Source: Candidatus Treponema caballi (GTDB lineage Bacteria; Spirochaetota; Spirochaetia; Treponematales; Treponemataceae). From it: a DNA stretch of 64,000 nucleotides. This document shows positions 23,477-31,565 of this stretch, piece by piece; positions within the stretch are counted from its first letter, which is position 1; every line of letters begins with the position of its first letter. The notes beneath the pieces were generated by a model, which saw nothing but the letters and a program-made list of their open reading frames with translations, ran no database searches and was not told the DNA's origin. The position numbers and the translations under genes were made by a program. The stretch spans positions 62,001 to 126,000 of the forward strand of contig JAGHRS010000003.1 in the NCBI GenBank assembly GCA_018066285.1. Direction: 5' to 3'.

Positions 23477-24823
23477 TCAGACTAAGCCCTGTGCAATCAT
23501 TGCATTGCAGACTTTTACGAATCCGGCGATGTTTGCACCGGCTACGTAGTTGCCTTCCATGCCGAACTTCTTTGCTGTGTTGTAAGCGTTCTCGTGGATG
23601 TTGATCATGATGCTGTGGAGCTTCTCATCAACTTCCTCAGCTGACCATGAGAGGCGCTCTGAGTTCTGGCTCATTTCGAGACCTGATGTTGCAACACCAC
23701 CAGCGTTTGAAGCCTTTCCTGGAGCATAGAGGATCTTGTTCTCAAGGAATGTCTTTACTGCATCAAGGTCAGATGGCATGTTAGCACCTTCTGCAACAAG
23801 CTTTACGCCGTTTGCAACAAGCTTCTTTGCATCTTCACCGAGCAGCTCGTTCTGTGTAGCACATGGGAATGCGCAGTCACACTTAACTTCCCAGACCTTC
23901 TTTCCGTCGAAGTACTTTGCTGACGGGAACTGCTTTGCATATTCAGAAATGCGGCCGCGGCGTGTGAACTTGAGTTCCTTGACCCAGTCGAGTTTCTCCT
24001 GTGTGATTCCGTCCGGATCATAGATGTATCCGTTAGAGTCAGACAGTGTTACCGGCTTTGCACCAAGCTGGATAAGCTTTTCTGCTGCGTAAACTGCAAC
24101 GTTTCCTGAACCTGAAACAACGCATGTCTTGCCCTTGAAGTCGTCGCCGACTTTCTTGAGCATTTCCTGTGCGAAGTAAATCAGACCGTAACCAGTTGCC
24201 TGTGTGCGGATGAGTGAACCGCCGAATGTGAGTCCCTTTCCTGTAAGAACACCAGTGAACTCGTTTACGATTCTCTTGTACTGACCGAACATGTAAGCAA
24301 CTTCGCGTCCGCCTACACCCTTATCACCTGCTGGAACGTCTGTATCAGCACCAATGTGGCGATAGAGCTCTGTCATGAATGACTGGCAGAAGCGCATTAC
24401 TTCTGCATCACTCTTTCCGTGTGGATCGAAGTCTGAACCACCTTTACCACCACCCATTGGCAGTGTTGTCAGTGAGTTCTTGAATGTCTGCTCGAATCCG
24501 AGGAACTTCAGAACTGAAAGGTTAACTTCCGGAGAGAAGCGGATGCCTCCCTTGTATGGTCCAATGGCACTGTTGAACTGAACGCGGTAACCACGGTTGA
24601 CCTGAATCTTGCCGTTGTCATCCATCCATGGTACACGGAACATGATTACACGCTCTGGCTCTACGATGCGCTCGAGGATTGCGTTCTTCTCGATTTCCGG
24701 CATCTGCTCTACAACAGGTTCAAGAGTCTCGAGGACTTCCTGAACAGCCTGCAGGAATTCTGGCTCATTAGCATTCTTTGCCTTTACCTGCTCAAACACG
24801 CGACTTACGTATGCATTTTTCAT
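23477..24823 (-). CDS. gdhA: NAD(P)-dependent glutamate dehydrogenase
   Basis: Reversible reductive amination of 2-oxoglutarate to glutamate, the main ammonium assimilation step in many gut anaerobes; cytosolic hexamer. 448 residues, the usual length of the hexameric class. The catalytic region LPMGGGKGGSDFDPHGKS carries the active-site Lys, followed by VPAGDKGVGGREVAYM. The Rossmann segment is CVVSGSGNVAVYAAEKL. The C-terminal SNAGGVATSGLEMSQNSERL is typical of GdhA. ACGGAGG lies 7 bp before the ATG. NADP specificity is inferred from overall similarity to GdhA and not demonstrated here. Confidence 0.96.
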   Translation of the reverse strand: MKNAYVSRVFEQVKAKNANEPEFLQAVQEVLETLEPVVEQMPEIEKNAILERIVEPERVIMFRVPWMDDNGKIQVNRGYRVQFNSAIGPYKGGIRFSPEVNLSVLKFLGFEQTFKNSLTTLPMGGGKGGSDFDPHGKSDAEVMRFCQSFMTELYRHIGADTDVPAGDKGVGGREVAYMFGQYKRIVNEFTGVLTGKGLTFGGSLIRTQATGYGLIYFAQEMLKKVGDDFKGKTCVVSGSGNVAVYAAEKLIQLGAKPVTLSDSNGYIYDPDGITQEKLDWVKELKFTRRGRISEYAKQFPSAKYFDGKKVWEVKCDCAFPCATQNELLGEDAKKLVANGVKLVAEGANMPSDLDAVKTFLENKILYAPGKASNAGGVATSGLEMSQNSERLSWSAEEVDEKLHSIMINIHENAYNTAKKFGMEGNYVAGANIAGFVKVCNAMIAQGLV

Positions 24824-24983
24824 ATAGTGCCTCCGTTATGTCTCAGGATGAGCACGAGCTGCATCCGGACTACAAAACTTTAAATTTACTTAAGTTATTT
24901 TAGCAAAATTAAACTTGTTTGTCGATAACTTTCTGTGCGGATATGAGGAAGAATTCAATGAAAAGCTGTGAGAAAGTTCACAG

Positions 24984-25508
24984 TTAGCGGATTGCTTCAA
25001 TCAGTTTAATGGCGATGGCGCCGGCTGCAAGACACGCCACGAACGGAACCGGCTTGTTTCTGGCCTGATGACGCACGAAAGTCTCCTCGAACTCAGGCCG
25101 CTCTCGGTCAAGAGACTCGTTCTGGGCACGCACAACGTTCACTGCGCTGACGATGAGCGCGAGGACGCACGCAAGCACACAGCCCTCAAGCCAGCCGACA
25201 AAGCCCAGGTACGCACCCATTGAGCCGGAATAGAACACATCCGCAAGGCCGAGCTTACGGCGCCCGTCTTCAAGTTTGCCGCTTACAAGCCGGACAAGCA
25301 TGAAAATAAGCAGCGCTATTGTTGTGGAAACAAGCACTTCAATGACGGCGCGGTTTCCTGCCGCGTCAAAAAGGCTGGCAATAAGTTCAAGGCCGAGCAG
25401 CAAAAGCGACAGAGCACGGCTTACTTTCAGAGTACGGATATCCTGAACTGCCATTACGATGGAAAGGCACGCAAAACCTGCGAAAATAAGCCAGTCACCT
25501 GCACTCAT
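24984..25508 (-). CDS. Prepilin-peptidase-like (A24 family) membrane protein
   Basis: 174 residues with five to six membrane helices. The two aspartates expected of type IV prepilin peptidases are present: AVQDIRTLKVSR (first Asp, residue ~23) and LGLADVFYSGSMGAYLG, where GLAD replaces the usual GxGD. PVPFVACLAAG near the end matches the P-x-PF motif. The N-terminal zinc/methylase domain is missing, as in archaeal-type and TadV/CpaA-like peptidases. A charged cytoplasmic insert (LDRERPEFEETFVRHQ) separates the last helices. No pilin or secretion-ATPase gene is nearby, so the substrate is unknown. Confidence 0.75.
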   Translation of the reverse strand: MSAGDWLIFAGFACLSIVMAVQDIRTLKVSRALSLLLLGLELIASLFDAAGNRAVIEVLVSTTIALLIFMLVRLVSGKLEDGRRKLGLADVFYSGSMGAYLGFVGWLEGCVLACVLALIVSAVNVVRAQNESLDRERPEFEETFVRHQARNKPVPFVACLAAGAIAIKLIEAIR

Positions 25509-25555
25509 ACAAAACTCTCCGACATTTTGAAAAAGATACTATGAATAGTACCATA

Positions 25556-26503
25556 TTACAGCATCATTGAAAGCGTTACAACAAGCGGCATCGTCAGAAT
25601 AGAGAACAGCGTCGACACCGAGACCATCGTGACAGCGAGCTTTTCGTCGCGGCCATATAAAACAGCGAACATGGCGGTGTTGGCGCCGGTCGGTGCGCTT
25701 GCCGCAATGATCATGGCGCTCAGCACGATACCCGAAAGACCTGCGAGACGGAAGCACACAAGAGAGATGAGCGGAGAAGCCAGCAGGCGCAGGAACAGAT
25801 GCAGGATGAACTGCTTATCCTTCAGGATTTTGAGGCTCGTGATGCCAGCAAGATAATGGCCGATAATGAGCATCGGAACCGGCGTATTGAGCGCTGCGAG
25901 ATGACCGACAGGAGCTGCCACCAGGGATGGCAGGCGGATTGGCGAGATGAAGAGCGCGACGCCCAGGAACACGGCGATGATGCCCGGATTCAAGAGGATT
26001 TTACCGACAGTGAACTTTTCCTTGTCGCCGGCAATAAGCGTCAGGCCGTATGTCCAGGCGAACAGGTTGAACACAGCGATGTAGGCCGCGCCGTAGAAAA
26101 CGCCGTCAGGACCGAGCACCGCCTGCTGCAGCGGGATGGCCATATAGCCGCAGTTACAGAAAATCGTACCGAAACGGAGGACGCGCCATCTGTTTTCATC
26201 AGGCGTTGCGCCGTTCTTGCGTGCTTTTGCCGGATATGCGAACTTCGCGATGAAAATGCAGAGCACGTGCGTGAAAGCTGCAGCCAGCACAGAAAGCCCA
26301 AGTCCACGGAGCATATCCTGGTCGAAGTCGCGGTCAAATGACTGGATGATGACGCACGGTGTAACGATGTAAAGTGCGATGAACGCGAGGCTCTTCACGC
26401 TCTCATCCGTGAGCTTTTTCAGCTTGCTTAAAAAGAAGCCGACGGCCATCAGGATGAAGAGGATGAGCACCTGCTGTGAAACTGCAAGAAAGCTTTCTGT
26501 CAT
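25556..26503 (-). CDS. AEC-family transporter (auxin efflux carrier-like)
   Basis: 315 residues with about ten membrane helices in two five-helix halves, as in the auxin efflux carrier/malate permease family. Recognisable stretches are MAVGFFLSKL, FGTIFCNCGYMAIPL (broken helix of the first half) and SAMIIAASAPTGANTAMFAV (broken helix of the second half). Bacterial members move dicarboxylates or other small anions; the substrate is not evident. It is divergent from the ABC-F gene with only 50 bp between starts. TATAGT lies 8 bp before the ATG and no ribosome binding site is seen. Confidence 0.88.
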   Translation of the reverse strand: MTESFLAVSQQVLILFILMAVGFFLSKLKKLTDESVKSLAFIALYIVTPCVIIQSFDRDFDQDMLRGLGLSVLAAAFTHVLCIFIAKFAYPAKARKNGATPDENRWRVLRFGTIFCNCGYMAIPLQQAVLGPDGVFYGAAYIAVFNLFAWTYGLTLIAGDKEKFTVGKILLNPGIIAVFLGVALFISPIRLPSLVAAPVGHLAALNTPVPMLIIGHYLAGITSLKILKDKQFILHLFLRLLASPLISLVCFRLAGLSGIVLSAMIIAASAPTGANTAMFAVLYGRDEKLAVTMVSVSTLFSILTMPLVVTLSMML

Positions 26504-26553
26504 GCTTTCATACTATACCGAATGAGCATTCTTTACTATACTAATTTTATTAT

Positions 26554-28602
26554 ATGACTATCTTATCCGTAAAAGACCTGGCCAAGATGGGCCGCGACAA
26601 ATCACTTTTCTCTGACGTTACCTTCGGTCTTGAAGAAGGAGACAAAGCCGCACTCATCGGACGGAACGGCACTGGTAAGTCTACGATGCTGCTCTGCATT
26701 GCAGGCCTTTTAACCCCGGATAACGGAACGGCGGTTTTCAACAGCCAGGCGGGCGTTTCCTTTCTGCCCCAGAATCCTGAATACAACCCTGAGCACACTA
26801 TCCGCGAGCATATCTTCATGTCACGCGACGCCCGCGAACACGCTGCCGGCATGCAGGCCCAGGTTACTGAAACAAGTCCCAAGCTTTCGATTATCCACGA
26901 GTACGAAGAGTTGTGCGCCCGTCTCGCAGAAGCCGGCAGAGAAGACGACCAGCGGCTTCATCAGCGCTTTGAGTACGTCAGCCATCTGATGAACGACAAG
27001 GACCTGTGGACATACGAGGCAGAAGTCAAATCAATCCTCACCACGCTTGGCATAAGCGCTGAGTCGGGCGCGCTCGACAGGAAGATGAAGGAGCTTTCTG
27101 GCGGCATGATCAAGAAAGTCGCCCTCGCCCAGGTTCTTGTTGAAGACACCAAGCTTCTGCTTCTCGACGAGCCGACGAACCACCTGGATATCCGCACCAT
27201 CACCTGGCTTGAGGATTATCTCAGAAACACGAAACGCTCGGTGCTCATGGTAACGCATGACCGCTACTTCCTTGACAGCGTGTGCAGCACGATTTACGAG
27301 CTTGAGCACGGTAAGTTCAACAAGTACGTTGGCAACTTCAGCACATACCTTGAGAAAAAGCAGACTGAGCTTGAGATTGCACAGAATACCGAGCGCCGCA
27401 TTGAGTCGGTATTGCGTGTGGAACGCGACTGGCTCATGAGGGGACCGTGCGCCCGCGGAACAAAGGCCCGCGCCCGTGTGGACAACATCCACCGCATGAT
27501 AAACCGCGAGAAGCTTCAGAAGGATAAGGGCTTCACGTTTGAGGTTGTGGGCCGCCGGCTTGGCGGAAAGATTCTTGAAGCGCACGAGATAAGCAAGAAC
27601 TACGTGAAAGCAGGCTCATCCGGGGGGACGAGCGTCATCGCTGACTTCTCATACATGTTCAAGAAAGGAGAGAGAATCGGCATTTTCGGCGACAACGGCA
27701 CCGGAAAGTCGACACTCCTCAACATGCTTACAGGCGCTCTCGCTCCTGATTCAGGCAGCGTTGAGAAAGGCCTTAACACGGTGTTCGGCTATTACCAGCA
27801 GAATCCCGTTTTCGCCGACACTTCGCTTACCGTAACTGAGTATCTGAAAGAAGCTGCTGAGTACGTTACACGCAACGACGGCAAGACACTGAGCGCCGGC
27901 CAGCTGCTCGAGGAGTTCGGCTTTGAAGGCCGCATCCTGCACTCAGCGGTCTCCACCCTTTCTGGCGGCGAACGGAAGCGGCTCTTCCTCATCCGCCTGC
28001 TTCTTTCAAACCCAAACTTTCTTGTGCTTGATGAGCCGACAAACGATTTTGACATTTTCACCATGTCCATCCTTGAGTCGTTCCTTGAAACGTATCAGGG
28101 CTGCATCCTGGTGGTCAGCCACGACCGCTGCTTCATGGACAAGGTCGCGGATACGCTTTTCATCCTTGAAGACGACGGCTCTGTCAGCGGATATGTGGGA
28201 AAGTGCACCGAGTACCTGGATTACCTGAAGGAATGCGAGGCGGAGAAAGCGGCAGCGGCCCGGGAATCTGCTTCGAAGAGCGGGGCCGAAAACAAGGCAT
28301 CGTCTGCTTCCAAGACAGCGGGCGCATCCGCTTCCGGCAGCGTGTCGGAGAATCAGGCATCAGACGCTTCCAAGGCAAAGCCCCGAAAGCGCACGTTCAA
28401 GGAACAGAAAGAGTTCGACGGCATAGAAGACGAGATTTTCGCCCTCGAAGCGCGGAAGGAAGAGCTTGAGGCGCTGCTTTCAGGTGGTGAGAGCGACCAC
28501 ACAAAGCTTGCTGATTACGGCAGGGAATACGCGGCGCTCACTCCGCAGATTGACGAAAAGTACGCGCGCTGGGAAGAGCTCGGCGCTCTTGAAGAATACT
28601 AG
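26554..28602 (+). CDS. ABC-F ATPase, Uup-like
   Basis: 682 residues with two ABC cassettes and no membrane segments, the plan of ABC-F proteins that act on ribosomes or DNA intermediates. Cassette 1: GRNGTGKST, LSGGMIKKVALAQVL, LLLLDEPTNHLD. Cassette 2: GDNGTGKST, LSGGERKRLFLIRLL, LVLDEPTNDFD. The inter-cassette linker (RVERDWLMRGPCARGTKARA) is of the Uup/EttA type. After cassette 2 comes an Ala/Ser-rich low-complexity stretch (~555-605), then a Uup-like coiled-coil tail (EQKEFDGIEDEIFALEARKE). TATACT lies 11 bp before the ATG without a Shine-Dalgarno. The stop overlaps the ribosome binding site of the methyltransferase gene. Confidence 0.93.
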   Translation: MTILSVKDLAKMGRDKSLFSDVTFGLEEGDKAALIGRNGTGKSTMLLCIAGLLTPDNGTAVFNSQAGVSFLPQNPEYNPEHTIREHIFMSRDAREHAAGMQAQVTETSPKLSIIHEYEELCARLAEAGREDDQRLHQRFEYVSHLMNDKDLWTYEAEVKSILTTLGISAESGALDRKMKELSGGMIKKVALAQVLVEDTKLLLLDEPTNHLDIRTITWLEDYLRNTKRSVLMVTHDRYFLDSVCSTIYELEHGKFNKYVGNFSTYLEKKQTELEIAQNTERRIESVLRVERDWLMRGPCARGTKARARVDNIHRMINREKLQKDKGFTFEVVGRRLGGKILEAHEISKNYVKAGSSGGTSVIADFSYMFKKGERIGIFGDNGTGKSTLLNMLTGALAPDSGSVEKGLNTVFGYYQQNPVFADTSLTVTEYLKEAAEYVTRNDGKTLSAGQLLEEFGFEGRILHSAVSTLSGGERKRLFLIRLLLSNPNFLVLDEPTNDFDIFTMSILESFLETYQGCILVVSHDRCFMDKVADTLFILEDDGSVSGYVGKCTEYLDYLKECEAEKAAAARESASKSGAENKASSASKTAGASASGSVSENQASDASKAKPRKRTFKEQKEFDGIEDEIFALEARKEELEALLSGGESDHTKLADYGREYAALTPQIDEKYARWEELGALEEY

Positions 28603-28611
28603 GAGGCGCCT

Positions 28612-29583
28612 GTGGACAAGTACACTGAAAACGGGACAAAGCAGCGTGCTCCGAACAACCGGACGCTCACCCTGACTGACGCCGAGCGCACTGCCCTGCG
28701 CCCGCGGCTTCTGAAACTGAATGAGGTTGCTTTTACGGCCGCCGCGCTCACCGACAGGACACTCTGCGCCGATCTGATGGACGTTCTTCCGCTGCTGCCA
28801 GAAAAGTTCGCCGACCTTCTCATCATTGACCCGCCGTACAACCTGACCAAGCAGTTCGGCGGCGTCTCCTTCACCAAAACTGATGACGACAGCTACTACG
28901 CATATCTTGAAAGCTGGTTCAAGCCGCTTCTCCGCGTGCTGAAGGATGACGGTTCGGTGTACCTGTGCGGCGACTGGCAGAACTCGGCGCAGCTATACCG
29001 CATCATGAAAGAGAACCTGATCGTACAGAACCGCATCACCTGGCAGCGGGAAAAAGGGCGCGGCGCCATGCACAACTGGAAGAACAGCTGCGAGGACATC
29101 TGGTTCGGCACTAAAAGCGAAAACTACTATTTTGACGTTGATTCAGTGAAACAGAAGCGGCAGGTCATCGCACCGTACCGCGAAAACGGAAAGCCCAAGG
29201 ACTGGGAAGAAACTGATGACGGCAAGTTCCGGCTGACGTTCCCGGGAAACTTCTGGGATGACATCTCGATTCCGTACTGGTCAATGCCCGAGAACACCGA
29301 CCATCCGACACAGAAAAGCGAAAAGCTCATCGCAAAGCTCATTCTGGCCAGCTGCCCGGCGGGCGGTGTTGTCTTTGACCCGTTCCTGGGAAGCGGAACG
29401 ACGAGCGTAGTCGCAAAAAAGCTCGGCCGTCACTGGTGTGGGGTCGAGCTTAACGAAGAGTACTGTCTCTGGGCTGAGAAACGCCTTGAGCTGGCGGACA
29501 GCGACGCCTCAATACAAGGCTACACCGACGGCGTCTTCTGGGAGCGCAATACGGCGCGCGCCCAGGCCTTGAAAGCGCGCTAG
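28612..29583 (+). CDS. Solitary DNA adenine-type methyltransferase (beta class)
   Basis: 323 residues, GTG start 6 bp after AGGAGG. Motif IV LLIIDPPYNL comes before motif I FDPFLGSGTTSVVAKKLGR, the beta-class order of N6-adenine and N4-cytosine DNA methyltransferases; DPPY favours adenine. TDHPTQKSEKLIAKL is the usual lead-in to motif I. No restriction gene is adjacent, so it may be an orphan regulatory enzyme or part of a decayed restriction-modification system. It is co-transcribed with the ABC-F gene (9 bp apart). It ends in CTAG, whose palindrome also supplies the stop codon of the convergent phosphohexomutase gene. Confidence 0.88.
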   Translation: MDKYTENGTKQRAPNNRTLTLTDAERTALRPRLLKLNEVAFTAAALTDRTLCADLMDVLPLLPEKFADLLIIDPPYNLTKQFGGVSFTKTDDDSYYAYLESWFKPLLRVLKDDGSVYLCGDWQNSAQLYRIMKENLIVQNRITWQREKGRGAMHNWKNSCEDIWFGTKSENYYFDVDSVKQKRQVIAPYRENGKPKDWEETDDGKFRLTFPGNFWDDISIPYWSMPENTDHPTQKSEKLIAKLILASCPAGGVVFDPFLGSGTTSVVAKKLGRHWCGVELNEEYCLWAEKRLELADSDASIQGYTDGVFWERNTARAQALKAR

Positions 29584-31565
29584 TCCCGCTTCTCCGTGTA
29601 CACGCCGTCGCTGCACTGCAGTTTTCCTTCGCGGATGAGCGCATGCAGCACTGCATTTGCCAGAAGCGTGTCGTTTGTCAGCTCGTTCTGCGAGAAGCTG
29701 CCATTCTTTGAAAGCAACTCAAAAGCTTTTTCAACGCACTTTGTCTCATCCGTTCCTGCTTTTCTCATGCTGGAACGATGTGCATCACACAAAGCCTGTG
29801 CAACCGGCAGAAGCGTATCCGCAAGATCAGGCCTGCACTTGAGGTAGACTGCGTTTTTGTCTTCCGTTCCAGAGTTGCGGCTGAAAAGAAGTGCAACCCG
29901 CACATCCCCTTCTACAAGTGCATACGCGAGAACGTTCGGATCCTTGAAGACAACCTTTTCAGACTTGTACGGAAGAGCTGCAAGACCTTCCTGCATGACC
30001 GACTCATCCGCTTTCCAGATGTCACTTCCCGGATAGAAGAGATTCTTATCGACAAAGTAGGTATAGAACGTTTTTGAATAACCGCGTTCGAATGTCTTGT
30101 TTCCCTTCTGCAGCGAAAGGATTGTGTAAAGCGCTGTCAACATGCCGTTTCCAGAAAGCAGGGTTGCCTCTCCATCCGGCGTTTTCACCGGACAAGGAAT
30201 GATGACGTGGCCTGAACTTTCAAAACCGAGGAACAGCTTGTGCTCGGGATAGTTGCAAATCCACTTGTCACCGACATCAACGGTGTCTGTCACAAATCCG
30301 TAGTCTTTCTGGAGACACACGGTCGCCATACAGTCTGACTCAATGGTACTGACTGCAGTCAGCGCACCGGTAGCAGCTCCGCACATCCCCAGACTGACGC
30401 CTTCCTGCTTCATCACTGCAGCAATGAGATACGCTTCTTCATCGCCATCGTACACTTTGACTGAATCAGTCTCACGACTGTACTCAAGGACAAATCCGCG
30501 GTCCCCGTCACCGTCTACGGCAATGCCATACACAGGATAATCGTCACGTTCATCATGTCCCTGAGCGTATATTTTCTGTACCAGAACAGGCGCGTATGGG
30601 ATTTCATCACTTTCATACAGTGCGTGGCCTTCAATTTCAGCGACGCCGCAGTTTGCGTTAATATTTACGCCTGTCGGCTTTTGGGATGTCAGCGTGAATG
30701 CGATGCCGTTCTGAAAAAAGAACTGCACCGCGCTGTCTGTCCAGGAACCGTTTGCTGCATCCACGAAAAGATGCATGTTTCTGAAGGCTCCAGTAAATGA
30801 CTTTGGTATGGATTCCTGTAAAAACGATATCCGCCGGGTACTGTTGTCAAAATGAGTAACATTTCCAAAAGACAAAGGACCTTGTCTGCTTGATTCGGAA
30901 GCCAGCATGTACATATATGCAGACAGGATGTAATCACCTGTGGGACCTTCGCTCAGCAGTTTTTTTCCATTAATGAAGAACTTAATGCCATTCTGATTTG
31001 ATGGATTGTGGCTTGCCGTAAGCATTGCGCCACCTTTAATACCATGTTCCAGCATGAAAAGAGGAACATACGGAGTTGGCGACACACCCAGATCGACGAC
31101 ATTCATGCCACTCTCGATGAATCCCTGCAGCATACCGTGATTGAGACACCATCCAGTTGCAAGATCCCTGCCATCATTCGCTGTGCAGAACTGGTCACCA
31201 TCTTCTACCAGACCATTGTTTTCCAGCATGAGGACAAATGCCTTCACCGAGAGTTTTACTATATCCCGGGACAGAATGCTTTCCCGGGTAAAAAGACGTA
31301 GAGCCTCAAGTCCTGATACGTGTTCCGTATACACCTTACCACGCATACCATCGGTACCCATGAACGAAAATCTGGATAGGAGGAGGACATTTTCGCATTC
31401 ATGTTCGTCAGGGCTTGAGGACAGTAACGCCGCTGCTTTCTCAACATCAACCAGAACCGGATACGGATATTCCTTTGCCGCCTGGCTTTCCATAAGCGTT
31501 TTTACCGCCGGATTCTGGAAGATTTCATTATCAGTTTCAAACTGCTTTGTAATGAAAAGTACCAT
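29580..31565 (-). CDS. Alpha-D-phosphohexomutase (phosphoglucomutase-like)
   Basis: 661 residues, ~100 longer than common bacterial enzymes. The phosphoserine loop is GGAMLTASHNPSNQNG, the metal loop DGDGDRG, the sugar-specificity loop GFESSGHV, and the C-terminal phosphate loop includes FSRNSGTEDKNAVYL. RFSFMGTDGMRGKV marks the substrate-phosphate entry domain after ~70 extra N-terminal residues; a further ~80 residues extend the C-terminus. It interconverts hexose 1- and 6-phosphates in the cytosol. It directly follows the GH94 gene (no spacer), so it probably converts the sugar 1-phosphate made by that phosphorylase. Whether it prefers Glc or GlcNAc phosphates is open. Confidence 0.9.
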   Translation of the reverse strand: MVLFITKQFETDNEIFQNPAVKTLMESQAAKEYPYPVLVDVEKAAALLSSSPDEHECENVLLLSRFSFMGTDGMRGKVYTEHVSGLEALRLFTRESILSRDIVKLSVKAFVLMLENNGLVEDGDQFCTANDGRDLATGWCLNHGMLQGFIESGMNVVDLGVSPTPYVPLFMLEHGIKGGAMLTASHNPSNQNGIKFFINGKKLLSEGPTGDYILSAYMYMLASESSRQGPLSFGNVTHFDNSTRRISFLQESIPKSFTGAFRNMHLFVDAANGSWTDSAVQFFFQNGIAFTLTSQKPTGVNINANCGVAEIEGHALYESDEIPYAPVLVQKIYAQGHDERDDYPVYGIAVDGDGDRGFVLEYSRETDSVKVYDGDEEAYLIAAVMKQEGVSLGMCGAATGALTAVSTIESDCMATVCLQKDYGFVTDTVDVGDKWICNYPEHKLFLGFESSGHVIIPCPVKTPDGEATLLSGNGMLTALYTILSLQKGNKTFERGYSKTFYTYFVDKNLFYPGSDIWKADESVMQEGLAALPYKSEKVVFKDPNVLAYALVEGDVRVALLFSRNSGTEDKNAVYLKCRPDLADTLLPVAQALCDAHRSSMRKAGTDETKCVEKAFELLSKNGSFSQNELTNDTLLANAVLHALIREGKLQCSDGVYTEKRD

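Noticed and set aside
25799-26341. A 180-codon frame antisense to the AEC transporter
   Set aside because: Same reason: the product is charged and low in structure, and the sense strand is clearly a transporter.
27031-27585. A 184-codon frame antisense to the ABC-F gene
   Set aside because: The sense strand carries intact ABC motifs; the antisense product has none and no ribosome binding site.
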